Shown piece after piece: positions 19,880 to 33,489 of a stretch of DNA of 64,000 nt. Both the position numbers and the translations under genes were made by a program. The stretch lies in contig CM043947.1 of NCBI GenBank assembly GCA_014529385.2, forward strand, positions 116,207,587 through 116,271,586, written 5' to 3'. Positions within the stretch are counted from its first letter, which is position 1. Each line of letters opens with the position of its first letter. The stretch is from Adiantum capillus-veneris (Eukaryota > Streptophyta > Polypodiopsida > Polypodiales > Pteridaceae). The notes below the pieces were generated by a model, which saw nothing but the letters and a program-made list of their open reading frames with translations, made no database searches and had not been told where the DNA came from.

Positions 19880-21689
19880 TTTAAGCTTTAATGGAAGCTC
19901 GAAAACTCATAAATTATATGATGACCTTCTAGCTTTCTAAAATGGAAAGCTAGGTACCATAAGAAAAGAGTAGTTGTCTAAGCTTGATACTAGAACTAAT
20001 TAATTTTTTGGTATTGAAGAGTGTATCTAAAGTTTTCAATTTCAAGCTTGTTTGCAAATACAGGATGGAGGAGATAGGGGATAACTTCGCGGAATTGATC
20101 TCCGTGTTGTTTGAACCGAAAACTCTACAAGATTCCATGGAGATGTCCCATGGATGGCAAAGGACTGCAAAAACCTAGGAATCAACAAAACGGCGATTGA
20201 ACTTAAAAAAAAGTTGGCATTTTCGAAGAGACATTAACCATCAAATGCCTAGGGCAAAAACTCGCTTGTATTTTCTAAAAAAACTTGACTCGTAGATAAT
20301 TAATGAAAGTAATAATTAAGGTTGATAAATGAATGAACCTGGAAATTACCAACTAGGATTTTAGAAAGGAATCTCGAGAGGTGATAGGGATAGCCCATTG
20401 CAAAACATAGATTTAATTAGGAGTTTTGAAGATTGTCTGGAAATGACCAGGAACCAAGATGGATCTTCTTGGGGTCAAATTTGATTGAAAGGCCGGCCCA
20501 TTGAGAGGATTTTCTTGGGAAACTTATCGGAGATTGGCCCTTTTCGGCTAGGGAAGCTTACTCGGCAAGTTGTTATACCTAGGTCATTCATGCCCGAGGG
20601 ATAAGGGATGAATGGGTTTGTTTTATTCTTGCCCGGCCGAGTGAAGTACCCGCGGTATCTTATTGGAAATCGGCCATAATCCGGGTATGGCTTGATGTCA
20701 ATAGTTGGATGAGAAGGCTATACTCAGGGATGATGATGTGAATTTAATTAAGGAAGTTTGTTCGGCTTGGTTGCTTAAAAAGGAACTGGAAAGGCTAGGA
20801 ATATAGGGGCTATTCTGTGCATCTATCAACAGATGGTGCTATACCTCTCGAAATTAAATACTTAGGAAGGAATGATTAAATTACTTGATGAGCCTTTCCC
20901 AAAGACTTAATTCTGGGAAATATTGTGAAGGTGCTGCCATTTTGATGGCTTGTAACCGATTATCTTGGCCTGAATGGGGAGGCAAGATGAATTGGTTGAA
21001 ACTAAATGTGTTGCATGATTAGTAATAAAACTAGCTACAAGCTAATTATAGTAGATAAAGGAAAGAAAATGAATTAAAAGTTTCTAGATAAAGATCTGGT
21101 GGGATTAATTTCCTTGAACAAGGGTATGCAACAGATTGCATGCTGCTTGTTGTTTGATGATGTCTGATAAACGACTGTCTTCTTGATTTTGTAGTAGTTA
21201 AGTACTACCTCGGGAAGGGATTTTCATGAAATGGTTCGGTGGGTGGCGGATCCGGAGGGTCAGATGGCTGGATATTGATTTAAAATTTTTATGTTCAACG
21301 CTAGGACTACGTGGGATGAAAATGGGTAATCGGGGACGAGCGAGACCAGGTAGGATTGAAAGATCGCTCTTCTTAGGGGAAAGTGATAACTACCATGCCT
21401 GCTTGTTAGGAAAAAGGGGTTATCGCCATGAACCAAGGGAGAACAAGAAAGCCAGATATCTATCAAGGACAGATTGATTATGAGAAGTGGATAGAATCAT
21501 TGAATGAATGGATGTACCCCCTTGGGTTGGCTTTCAAGATAGGCTGGAGTCCTATCTGAATGTCGGTACCAAATGGGAGGGATATCTGCAGATAGATCTA
21601 CCTCACTCCCTGGAATAGTCTGGAGGACTGAGGGAGGTGAGTAGGGTTGAGTCTGGGTATGGCCCTCACATCAAAGACCACTATGCCTA

Positions 21690-23584
21690 TAGCTGCTTTT
21701 TCGGATGCTCGCTTGTAGGTCCATCAAAGTAGAGAGAGTGTGCTCTCTCTACTACCGGTGGCTCTGGAAGGGATTGAATCCCTTCCCCTTTAGATTGCTT
21801 CACCTTCTTATCAAAGTTTGGTAGGTCATGAATCCCCCCAAGCTTGCCCTTATCGTGCTTTCCACCTGTACCATGTAGTCAAATTCTTGCAAACAAACTA
21901 GCCATTTAGTAATCCTAGCAAAAACATCCATGTGTTGTACAACATAGGGAGACATCTCATCCATGGTTAAAAATTACAAATTGCCTAGGTAGCAAATATG
22001 ACCTGAACTTTGTAGTTGCAAATCTAAGGGCTAGGACTAGGTGTTCCACATGGGTGAAACCTTTCTCTGCTGCTGTCATCATTCACTGGAGAAGTAAATT
22101 GGCCTCATGAAATATTTTGTTGTATCCTTCTAGAGTAGCAAATCCCCTAATGAGTCATTACCCACACTTGAGGTAACATATAATTTTTCATCCCACTTAG
22201 GTGGTGAGATAGTTGGCAGGGTGGCTAAGACCTCCTTTACCTTGTTGTAGTGATGTTCGCTCTCCTTGTCCCAGGTGAAAGTTGATCTTTGAGTGATCTG
22301 TTGCAGTGGTAGAACAAGTTCTCATAGTAGATGTTTGAATCTACTCAAGTACCTCACCTTTTGTAAAAAAGAGACCAGTTGACGTGTGGCTGTTGGTGAA
22401 GGTAGGGCTATGAGTGCAAACACCTTACTTGGATCGGTGTTGATACCTTTTGCTGAAATTTCATGGCCTAACAGAATGACTCTACTTTCCCCAATGTGGA
22501 ATTTTTCCACATTTAATTTCCCTCCTAGGCTTTGCAACCTTGCCAAACCCTCAGTTACCTTTTCTAAGTGTGAAATGTGAGGGATATATATACAAAAACC
22601 ATCAATGAACACTCTTATGGATGTTCCAAAGAACGATTTAAAGACATATGTGACATATATTTGGAATGTGGCAGGTGCATTTGTGAGACCAAGTGGCATA
22701 ACTCTGTATGCGAAACAACCCCATGGCGTAATGAAAGTGGTTTTTAGTTGATCTTCCAAGGCTATGCGTATTTGAAAATACCCGGAATAACCATCACACA
22801 CGGTGTAGCATTCAAAACCCGCCACTTCATTCAAAATTTCATATAGGAAAGGGAGAGGAAAGTGGTCTCTCTTTGTAGCTGCGTTTAGTGGTTTGTAGTC
22901 AACACAGATCCTCCACTTATCATTATTTTTAGGCATCACTACTACGGGTGACACCCACTCTGAGTTTTCTACAGGATAGATGAACCTTGCTTCTAGTAGC
23001 TTCCTTACCTCGGCCAGGAGTGCCTTTTCTTGTATGACCCCAAGCCGTCGTAGCTTTTGCACAACTGGTTTTATCCCTTCCTTCAACTTAATATGGTGTT
23101 CCACTACTATAATACATGTGATTCTTTCATAGTTGTCAATGAAAAGGTGAGGAAATCCCATCAACATTTGCAAAAAATTATCTTTCTCCTCAATTGTTAA
23201 TTCCGTAGACAACATACCCCTCAACCTACTTTCTCCTAGGCCAGGTGATTTACTTTCCTCTTCATTGCGTTGCCCTTTTGGTGACGGATCGCCACTTGTG
23301 CTTACCCTTTGTGGATCCTTCATGATGATACCCATCACATCGATGTAACTGTCACTTTCGTCAGTGTATGTGGTCTCCTCCTCAGAAGTGGAAGATTCAC
23401 TAGTGGTTTCATCTGCTGATGGGTGAAAGCATGACTGGGTGGACACCAAAGCTGTGTTCAGGACATCACTATTTGGCAAATTAATAGTTGTAATATTTTT
23501 GACAAAGATAGAAGAATCAAAAACGTGTGATATGTCATTGGATAGCTCTTGAAGAGGAGAATCTAAAAAGCTGTTTGGTGCCAA
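21690..23584 (-). pseudogene. RT and RNase H 5' half of decayed Ty3 element
   Basis: The 420-codon open stretch 22322-23584 contains an acidic, Ser/Thr/Glu-rich leader (about residues 50-110) and then RT: 'KLRRLGVIQEKALLAEVRKL', 'WRICVDYKPLNAATKRDHFP', 'YSGYFQI' and 'MPLGLTNAPATFQ'. The catalytic box reads 'VFIDGFCIY', so the second Asp of the YxDD-type motif is Gly and polymerase activity should be lost. A thumb-like 'LGHEISAKGINTDPSKV' follows. Left of 22322 broken RNase H sequence continues ('LYFDGPTSEHPKK' near 21715-21740, then 'AIGIVVFDVRAIPRLN') up to the insertion boundary near 21650. Confidence 0.85.
21728..21795. other. Two adjacent short hairpins
   Basis: 'agtagagagag' / 'ctctctctact' flank 4 bases near 21728-21753. 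Just after, 'ggaagggatt' / 'aatcccttcc' flank a single g near 21768-21788. Both arms are perfect or almost so. They lie in the decayed RNase H region; no function is claimed. Confidence 0.5.
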
Positions 23585-24728
23585 ATTTAGAATTACTTTG
23601 CCAACATTTTACCGCGTGCCACGTCTAATAGTGCAACTATTTAAAACTAGTAGTCAACCCATAAAAGTGTACCACCCAGTCATGCTTTCATCCTGATGTC
23701 TCTAGGTCCATTTGCTTCTGCTTGCCAGTCTTTGTGTCGTAGTAGATTGTCTCCCCTTTCTTACCAGTCATGCGTAGAAGGCCAGTGACGAAGTCCTGCT
23801 TTTCCTTCATGGCCATCAACAATGGCCTTTCCAAGATTAATGGATAGCCCTTCCCTTAGTAGGCATTACAAAAATATCTACTTCTACCTCAGTGTTGAAA
23901 GCTTTTATCTCCACAGCACTTACCACACCTGCACATTTTTTGCATTGTTTGCCATCTTTGCATTGCATGGAGAAGGCCTCTCAACCTCGAGCCCTAGCTG
24001 AAGCATCATAGCTTCACTCATCACACAAATTTGTGCACCTCCATCAATTTAGGTGTTTCCAACCCTCTTACCTTTTATGTTGACGTCGAAAATTGGAAGT
24101 ATGTCATCCATGTTGTAACCCAAAATTGCTCCAGATACCTTTGGACCATTGCCGCCTTACCTTTGGTGCGAGATGTAGCAACTGTGGCCATGTAATCTTT
24201 GGTCCTTGCTCTCCCACATCCAATTTTAGATCATAGGGCCTAGAACTTTCCCGTAACTGGAAGTCGGTGATGCCTAATTTTTATCGTGGCCTTGATGGCC
24301 TCTTGCTAGTCTCTCCTTTCATGCTTCTCTCATCATCAAATTGTGTAGCTTTCTCCCTCCTAGCTCTCTTTAATCATGGATTAAAATGGTTCTAGAAAGG
24401 TTACCTTGTCCTTACCATTATCCCTCTCCTTTGCTTTGGGTAGATCCACTACTACAACCTTTCCTTTCTCTTATAGCCTTATGATGTTTACAGGGCGATC
24501 AGGTGGTGGTGTCGGTGGAAGAGGTGGAATGGGTGCTTGTGGTGGTGCCTGGGGTGGACTTATAATTTTTGTTGGTGGGGCTGGTGCTCGGGGTGGGGGT
24601 GTTCTCTCTCTAGGGGGTGACAATTGGTTCCTCCTACCTCCTCTATTATAGTTTTGTCACGGTTTGGGATAGTAGTACATACCGTGACCATCTTCTCCGC
24701 AGTTGTAGTAGTGATACTCCCTATTTTG
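23585..24728 (-). pseudogene. Protease and Gag-Pol linker of decayed Ty3 element
   Basis: No long open frame remains. On the minus strand near 24000-24040 the phrase 'IDGGAQICVMSEAMMLQLGL' resembles the active-site strand and helix of gypsy proteases, with D-G-G in place of D-T/S-G, and with a stop just before it. The position between gag and RT is right for protease. The remainder (24300-24700) is Gly/Pro/Thr-rich low-complexity sequence. Confidence 0.6.
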
Positions 24729-25377
24729 TCATCGTGCTCTTCCCGGGTCTTGATCTCTTTCTTGATTCCTTCCTTGCTGTATCAAGTGGACAGACAAATT
24801 CTCCAGTTGTTCAGTAATGTGGGCCAACATATCTTGTTGGTCATTTCTTACCCCAGGAGCCGGTGGTGGTGGAGGAATGGTGGTTGTCGTGGTTGTTGGT
24901 CGATGCAATGTTCCTGCTTCTGTTGACTTGGTTTCTTTGGCTTTCATCCTCATCTTCTTGTCCTTAAGGTGAGCAACCTTGACGGCTAACTCGTATGTAG
25001 CCAGGAATCTACCCTTCACCTTCTCCTTGAGAAGCGGCCATAAGCCATGCGTGAATTGGTCCTTTTTTAGGAAATTGGGTACAGCTTCCCCTCTTGCCAG
25101 TGACTCAACCCACTGTTCCCACAAATCATAAATTTTGACTCATAGGTGGCATATTCTAAAGACCCTCTTGCTTCAAGTCTCTCAACTTGTCCCACAGCTT
25201 CTCTGAAGTGGTAACTCCCCCAAACCGCCTCTTTAAAGCAGTTTTTAAGGGCTCCCAATCATCCTTAGTTTCTTGTGGAAGTGCGTTGTACCATGACCTA
25301 GCTTCTAGCTTCATGAGATGCTGAAAGATTCTAACCTGGGATTCATCTGTATCTTTGTTTCTTACTAAACTTGCCAT
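24729..25377 (-). pseudogene. Gag of decayed Ty3 element
   Basis: It starts at 25377 with 'MASLVRNKDTDESQVRIFQ' and runs through a capsid-type gag region ('LEARSWYNALPQETKDDWEPL', 'ALKRRFGG', 'MWEQWVESLARGEAVPNFLKKD', 'FTHGLWPLLKEKVKG'). Two frameshifts, near 25156 and 25100, break it. The tail is Thr/Pro-rich ('TTTTTTIPPPPPAPG'). No zinc knuckle was seen, so it may be lost or lie in the damaged linker. Confidence 0.75.
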
Positions 25378-26230
25378 GATTACTGAGAGAGAGAGCTAGA
25401 AAGACACATTTTTTAGCTTGCGATCAAAAGTTTTTTCTTTTTCTTTTTCTTTACAAGGAGGCATGTATACCCTTTTTATACTAGAACATAGACTAAAATC
25501 TCAAACAGTACATTGCCTTGTACCAAAGGTAAGACAAATGGTTGATCTGATGCCAGAACCTCAAAGAAGCGCTCGCCACCCAGCATGGTGTCGATGATGT
25601 ACTGGTAGTGAGCCTTGAAGTCCAGTATTACCTTGATTGAATGTAATCGTATTGGAATGTGTGATCTACCTTGGGGTAAGTTGTACTAATTCATGTGAAG
25701 CTTAGAGGTGCTTAGTCACTGTCCAAGCTTGTGGGAGAGGGTGGTGTTCTTTCCTCAAACAAGCTCGGTAGATCCCTAGTCTCTCTAGTGAGAGCGTGAG
25801 CATGTGCTTCCGTTATCTATGTTTCAGTATCAGGTGCCACTTGGAAACTGACTGTGATAATTACCTCGGTGGCTTGAGTTACCCGATTCTCGAAGTAGAA
25901 TAGTGTTGATTATCTATTGTGGAGAGCTCCCTCCGTCTTGTTTTTGCGGGTTGGTTGTAGGTTGTGGACATGGTTTTGACTTTCTCCTTCTTCTTATTGG
26001 CACCCACCTATGTATATCCACTGAAATTGGCGTGTTGGTTGACTCTCCCACTGCAAATCGATTACTGTTACACCTAGCACTCGAGCTTCGATGGAGATGC
26101 GGAGTTCGTCTAGTTGTGCTTGGATCTCTTCTTCTTCTATCGTCTAGTTAGAGAACCCTGCTAACCATTCATACATCCACAAAAGTTTAGGGTTTTTAGT
26201 CTTGTAAACTGGAGGGTTTCATGAAAGGAT
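25378..26230 (-). other. Leader region of the decayed Ty3 element
   Basis: No coding signal is seen. It lies between the gag start and the primer-site candidate; on the coding strand it would be the untranslated leader. Confidence 0.35.
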
Positions 26231-26250
26231 CCTCGGTGGGGGTGCCAAGA
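26231..26250 (-). other. Possible primer-binding site
   Basis: The coding strand reads TTGGCACCCCCACCGAGGA here. It begins TGG as primer sites do and is similar in form, though not identical, to the tRNA-Asp-type sites of some plant gypsy elements. The matching tRNA was not identified. Confidence 0.3.
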
Positions 26251-26252
26251 AA

Positions 26253-27400
26253 ATGATGGACGGAAATAACATGCCATATGGGGTGGCCTCTACACCACAC
26301 ATAGCATGAACATTCCCAAGCATCATCTCAAGGTAGGAGTAATCCCATAGGTAGAGAGGGGGAACCACCTAGCATAAGTGCGGCTAGGAAGCAGACATAC
26401 ATGACCTAGGGTAGCAAAAGTGAGATGCTCTCTAGTTGACCAACATGGAATGGTGATACAGCAAACGTCCACATGTAGAAAATGCCTAGCCAACAGTTAG
26501 GAGTGTGTGACGAGGGAGGTATGTTGCAAGGTCGGAATGGAGCATATTGACTCATTGGAGAGGCTACACGTGATGGAGCACAAGCAGAGTGATATACAAG
26601 AGATGAAACATCCCACGAATGTGCGAAAGCAAAACTAAGGAGAACAGAGAATGGACCCCAAAGATCAAGACAACATAGCACCCTTTTATTGGCGATGATG
26701 ATACTTACAAATGGTGGTATTTATGGTTACAAACCTGGATCTTCGCACTAGGGATGCATGATGGAATGCGAGTGCCATATGGTGCATGGCGAAGTTAGAG
26801 TTAGCAGGAAGGTTAGTTCAGGGAAAACATCAAGACGATGCAGCCACCCATGACGTCAATCACCAACATCCAGAGCGGCCCAAGGTAGCATGGTGTGGGT
26901 GCATTCAATCCTAGCGTGCTCATTTGCCTTGTGGGGGAATTAGTGACTACTTTATGTGCATGGAGTGGTCGTGACTAGTAACTCAACTATTGTGTGGTGG
27001 ATAATGGGGAAAATGGCGATGTTGCCAATGCTAAGATTCCCAAGCTTGCAACTCAACATGATGCCATGAGTTCTCTAGATCGGGGTGCATTATGTGCTTA
27101 GTGGTGCTTACAATGTAGAGTGCATGGAGCTAGTGTATTCCTCCTTCACTTGTGTCCCCCTTTGTGCTTAGCGGAGGCCTCTTTATATAGGCTTAAGAGG
27201 TGGTCCTTACCTTATGGTCCTTGCTAATATCCACTGGTCGTTGTAGAAGGTCTACATGCCTCTCTAGTAAGAGAGATAGAGAGAGAGAAGGTAGAGCTAG
27301 AGAGATAGGAAAGAGTGGGGTGGGGAGAGTTTTTTACAATCTACTAGCCACTTGCTAGGTTATTGAGGGACAGTGGGGTTAGGGGTATTTACAAGGGTTT
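26253..27400 (-). repeat. Candidate 5' LTR of the decayed Ty3 element
   Basis: The span starts TGATGG just outside the possible primer site and carries a minus-strand TATA box at 27181-27189. No second copy exists in the window because the other end of the element is cut off, so the outer boundary is only a guess. GA-rich sequence near 27270-27310 may belong to U3. Confidence 0.35.
27181..27189 (-). promoter_or_regulatory. TATA box candidate, minus strand
   Basis: The coding strand reads TATATAAAG in a GC-richer setting ('taagccTATATAAAGaggcc'), about 0.9 kb upstream of the primer-site candidate. The position fits a U3 promoter. Confidence 0.45.
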
Positions 27401-29000
<1,600 letters not shown>

Positions 29001-30565
29001 ACAGCAACTCAAGGCTTACACCCTATAGGAAAATGCTTCAATTTTGCTTACACCCTATAGGTAATTGTGGTGTATTCCTGTTTAGTAGCTCCAAATACTT
29101 GCTCTTTTTCTCACTCTCGGATACTCCAGGACAACACACCATGCAAGGCAAGGTACCCCTCTCTCTTCTACATCTCATCAGGCCTACAAAAAGATGGCCT
29201 CATCAAGGCACCCTTTCTCTCTCCTCCTTATTTTCTCTTCTCCCTATGCTATGCGACGAGGCAATCTCTTTCTCTCTTTGCTTTTCACACTCAGGCCTTA
29301 AGGTATCCTTCTCATGGGGATGAAACCCCTTCTCGGATCCCTCTCTTTCTTTTATTATGGGAGGATTATGCAAAGAGAGATTCTCTCTCTCTCCTAACTG
29401 ATTGGGCAACCCCCTCTCATGCAGGTTTGCACCTTGTCGGCAATTTCCTCCTCATGGCGATGCAACCCCTTCTCGGCTGCCTTTCTGTCTTTGATTATGC
29501 AAAGAGGGATTCTCTCTGTCTCCTCATTGATCTGGAAGCCCCCTCTCATACAGGTCTGCACCTTGTAAGCATCCTCAGCATGTTGCTACACAAAGAAACT
29601 CTCCCTCTCTCAATCTTGTTTTGGCAACCCAAGCTTTACACCAGCACTGCTAAAAAGGTTGGATCTCTCTTACTCCCACTCCTCCTCATCCTCTCGACCG
29701 TTTTCTACCAGCACGTGCACTTAATGGCCCCCTTTTCCTCTTAGTTCTCCTCGCAGAGCCCTCGACTCTGACTTGCATGGCTTGCAAAATGGCAGTCCCC
29801 CTAATCGATGCTCCCCCTACTCTTTTTGGACCCCGCCACCCGCTCATCAACTCATTAAAAATAAAATAGAACACCCCTTTTTTTCATTTAAAGAAATCCT
29901 TCTTAAGCTCCCATTCACACCCTCTGAACTCCGGCTTGGCCACCCAAGTTTTCCTTAAGTAAGAAACATCCTCTCTTGCATGGCTTGGAACTAGTGCGAT
30001 CTACATCATATGGCAACCAACACCATGCTCTCTGTGGCTAATCAATATGCCCTGACATCGCGATCCTGTTCCTCACTAAAGGTTGGTAGCTCTTGTCTTC
30101 AGAGTGCATGGTGTTTTATGCAGGCAATGTATTATTTAAATATCTAACAAAAAAAATACTAGCACTCTATACGTTTTTAATGGATCTCTAGATGTGAAAC
30201 ACATGCAAACCAAAGCATGTGCTATATAGTGTAGAAGAAAACGATGTTAGAAGTGATGTGTCACTAGTGGGAAAACAAGAAGAACATAATCCTCTTTATA
30301 GCATCTCCAAACACTTCATAAAAATCAATCTCCAATTTTGATACTTCATTTACTTCATGATTTTGAACTGCATCAAGTCCATTTCCTGCTTGGTCTCTAT
30401 CTATTAGTCTTCTCCTTTTCTCTTTGCCTATCTACAAAACCACTCCAATTGGCTAATCAAGTGTGAGTATCATCATCAAATAGCACATAAAGTGATTCAT
30501 TTTTAGTGAATCATGCTCATGCAAACATGCTCTTTAAGGCTCAAAAAAAAATTTGACAATGGCGT
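29001..30565. repeat. Unassigned region with CT-rich tandem duplication
   Basis: A phrase 'gcttacaccctatagg' is repeated near 29012 and 29046. From about 29305 to 29580 a unit of about 140 bp ('ctcatgg.gatg.aaccccttctcgg...attatgcaaagag.gattctctct...ctctcat.caggt.tgcaccttgt') occurs twice with considerable divergence. The 225-codon open stretch at 29067-29744 spans this duplication, is low in complexity and has no recognisable domain, so I do not call a gene. 29960-30565 shows nothing recognisable. Confidence 0.5.
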
Positions 30566-30828
30566 TGGAGAGGGGAAATGGGGGAACACACCCGACACAA
30601 ACACAAGGGCGTCCCTATAGCTCCGGGTATCCATAGCACCCTTATCCTCTCAGAAAACACCTTCAAAAAGACACTTCACACTAGAAGACCACCACCTACT
30701 CTATTCCAATGCTCACACACTCCACAAGTCCACCACACAACGTATACCTACTGCCACGATCGATCTCCACCCTTGCAGACACACACAGCTGCTCAATCTC
30801 ACTCTCTGACACAAAGCACCGTCGGTCC

Positions 30829-30855
<27 letters not shown>
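30829..30855. repeat. Poly-G run of 27
   Basis: An uninterrupted run of G. Such a run can form G-quadruplex structures and is also prone to sequencing error. Confidence 0.9.
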
Positions 30856-30859
<4 letters not shown>

Positions 30860-31481
30860 CACATCCACACTGCCAACACCGAGGAGACACACCAGAGCAG
30901 GAGAAAGAGAATGGGGGAACGGAAATGATAGCAAAACGGGGCAGCAGTGGCTTGATTACACTTCAAAAGGCATGTACAAAGGCTTGCACTATCATCACCA
31001 TGGCCATTTTCAAGAAAAAGTACAAAGGGATTTGACAAGCACACTCTTTTGCCAAAGAACTCTCCCCTTTGTAGGCTTCAAACGGCCCAAAAAAAGGCCC
31101 CTACTTTGACTAAAAAATGACATTTATAGTGGGGCACCTTCAACTTTGGAAACTGCCTCCTAACTGGTCCATTTGGCATCTTTCTAAAGGGAAAGCCGCT
31201 TTTCTTTCTTCTTCTCTCTTTCTCTTTCTTTTGTACTTGAGGGAGGGTGGCTAGTGCCCCTAGGTATTTTTCATTTTTTCATTTTTTCATTTTTTCATTT
31301 ATTTTCTATCCTTTGGACTATCCAACCTTGCACTGCTCTCATTTGCCCTTTGACCCATGCTCTCTTTCTCTTTCTTTGTCTGAACTTAGAATGGGCCCGT
31401 CCTTTGCATTTGCCGTGGCTGTGGCTCTGTTGCCCTGTCTGGCCACTCTCTCCTTATTTCTATGCCGAGCGGGATCACCCC

Positions 31482-31484
<3 letters not shown>

Positions 31485-31559
<75 letters not shown>

Positions 31560-31580
31560 TCTCTCTCTCTCCCCCCCTCT
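31485..31580. repeat. (CT)n microsatellite in diverged LTR-B
   Basis: About 35 CT units, then slightly interrupted CT. The same position in the LTR-B copies at 54783 and 61941 also holds a CT tract. Confidence 0.9.
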
Positions 31581-32149
31581 TCAGCGTGGGACCAATCTCC
31601 TAATTCATGCGGGGAGGCATTAGCGATATCGCTCATGCCCTCCTCCCTTGCGTTCAAAAAGTGGGCCTTCAAGGGCCATGGGAGAGAACTCCTAACGGGC
31701 ACACCACGTCATTAGCTGAATTTTACTTGCCACACGTGGGCATGTGCCACTAGCACCACCCCACGCCAGCCACCGCTACCAAAACCGCCCAGTTAAACCG
31801 CCTCGCTCCATTGCACGCTATCGGCACCGCCAACATAGTGCTCCACAGGGCCCGCCATCGCTATGAGCTCCAGCTCCTTTGCATGCTTTCAAAGGAGGTC
31901 ATGCCCCAAGATATCTACCGTGCAACCTTAAGCCTGTTTTGCGCATATGGGGCTGGCCTGTGCCACGTGGTGTCTCTTGTTCAATGCACCCTTAGGGGTC
32001 TTAAAATTCCACCCAAAAAAACTCATTTGAAATTTTCCCATCTTTTGAATGCCTGCCATATCTTGCTCAGTAGGCCAATGACTGGACCACCAAGCCCAGT
32101 GAGAGGATCTTGTTGCATGCTCTGAACCCCCCCTGCTTTTGTTGCCGTT

Positions 32150-33475
32150 TGTCTTTCCTGAGACTGTTAATGCACATCAAATGGAAACCCTCTTCATATC
32201 TCAAATTTTCAAGAATCATGGCTTTCCAACATTCATAGTGTCCGGACAAAGATCCTAGAATGACCACAGTAATTTCTAGAAGGGTCTCTTTTGGAATCTA
32301 GGAAGTAGATTAAATTTCTCTTTCGGACTATCATCCACAAACGGATAACCAAAGTGAAATAACTAATCTACCAATTCTCGATATACTAAAAGCCTATGTC
32401 ATGGACGTATATCAATGTTCTCAATGATATAAGTACCTACCTCTTATAGAGTATGCGTACAATGATATTGTAGATAATTCTATGGGGAAAGTACCTTTTG
32501 AGGTTAAAGAAGGAAGATCCAAAAGTCCCTTACTACTTAAATTACATGGGAAAATATTCGTTGTTGATGAATATAGCCTTGCACTACAAGAATCTTTTCC
32601 AAAGATTAAAGGGGTTATATCCATCTCACAAGAAAGGCAAAAAGAGTTGCTGCTAATAAGCACAAAAGAGCCTTAGCCTTTAAGTAAAATGATTGGGTCT
32701 TGCTGAAGTTTCTCAAGGCTCATATGAGGCATAATACAGGCAAGAGTCCCATGGACCACCAAGAGTATGATGCTAAACTAGCAAAAAGATATTATGGTCC
32801 TTAAAATTCTTAAGCCAGTCAATGAGATGGCTTATCAATTGAAGTTTCCCAACCATTGGCTTGTGCACAATGTTTTCCATGAGAACTTACATAAGCCTTA
32901 CAAAGGAGCCCCATAAAAAAGAAGCAATATTTGCAGACCCTCCAAAAATCAAAGAGCAAGAAGAAGTACTTCAATCTAAGTCCATCCTATGACATGAAGA
33001 CAAGGTATTGAGAAACGGTAAGATTATCTGATGATATCTTATTAAGTCAAAGAATTATTATTTTAAAGATGCTAAATGGATGCAAGGAACCTAGCCTAAG
33101 GATAATATGACCCTTTTCAATGTGTACAATGATGCACTAGCGTAAGCATATGAAAATGAAATGTTTTTGTCTTATAAGACTAGTTCTCTTATTATTGTGC
33201 ACAAATTTAAGAAGTATGTATGCTTAAAATCATGTTTGTGGTGATGATGTCTCCCAAAAACCAAGTAGCACTTGTCACTCTACTTTGGAAGTATGATATG
33301 GACTAAAGAGCATACATGCTTGCGACAGCTACATCTCCCAAGCAGCAAATGGATTAGGCATCCATCTTGGAATGATGTTGAAGGGCAAAAAAAGGGATCC
33401 TCTACCCACTAAGTAACATGGACTAATGACTAGGCTTTATCTTCTCTACCACATAGTCGAGGACGACTATGATTT
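32150..33475 (+). pseudogene. pol: Fragment of chromovirus pol (integrase core to chromodomain)
   Basis: Plus-strand relative of the pol at 4886-8308. It begins within the integrase ('AHQMETLFISQIFKNHGFP') and continues past the expected second Asp region ('IVSG', Asp lost), the decayed 'GRSKSPLLLKLHGKIF' part (32482-32676), 'KRALAFK*NDWVLLKF' and a chromodomain-end-like 'FKDAKWMQG' near 33065-33085. Many stops and indels are present. The 5' portion of the element is missing, and the left edge adjoins the diverged LTR-B near 32115. It continues into a polypurine tract and LTR on its 3' side. Confidence 0.85.
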
Positions 33476-33489
33476 CAAGAGAGAGGTAA
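33476..33489 (+). other. Polypurine tract
   Basis: 'caagagagaggtaa' directly precedes the LTR start TGTCATAA at 33490, the same arrangement as in the complete element (4531-4541, opposite strand). Confidence 0.75.

Larger units (their letters stand above)
18811..21650 (+). mobile_element. Non-coding ~2.8-kb insertion with promoter-like region, possible solo LTR
   Basis: This stretch separates two halves of the RNase H in the surrounding relic. No coding region is supported. It holds, in order, a CCAAT minisatellite (19046-19200), a TATA-like site (19217), a pyrimidine-rich possible leader (19320-19480) and a 159-bp tandem repeat (19562-19879); the rest is plain unique sequence. Promoter, leader and lack of coding fit a solo LTR or a non-autonomous element on the plus strand. 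I could not fix its ends or find a target duplication. Confidence 0.4.
17185..25377 (-). mobile_element. Large decayed Ty3/gypsy element, internally interrupted
   Basis: Minus-strand relic with the ordinary Ty3 order: gag (24729-25377), protease (about 24000), RT (22322-23584), RNase H (21690-22300 and 18330-18810) and integrase (17190-18280). A non-coding insertion of about 2.8 kb splits RNase H. The left end is cut near 17185, where it abuts plus-strand sequence. On the right, a leader, a possible primer site (about 26231-26250) and a promoter-bearing LTR candidate follow. It is much older than the element at 2936, because every domain carries stops or frameshifts. Confidence 0.85.
30566..32115 (+). 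repeat. Diverged LTR-B copy
   Basis: It starts TGGAGAGGGG like the copies at 54560 and 61718 and shares the same order: 'gaaaacacctt', a CT microsatellite, a GC-rich 'ccgccatcgctatgagctc' part, and an end near 'cctgccatatcttgc'. It also contains a run of 27 G (30829-30855), a 'ttttttcat' minisatellite (31266-31300) and a CT tract (31485-31580). Identity to the other two is clearly lower. No open frame of substance. Confidence 0.55.

Noticed and set aside
18811-21650. Protein gene in the 2.8-kb insertion (for example 21226-21477)
   Set aside because: Only short frames with no domain, no codon bias and no start or splice support.
29067-29744. 225-codon plus-strand open frame
   Set aside because: It spans a diverged tandem duplication of CT-rich DNA, has biased composition and no recognisable domain.
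30696-31044. Pro- or Gly-rich ORFs near the poly-G run
   Set aside because: They depend on the 27-base G run and its flanks, and the frame shifts with any length change of the run.
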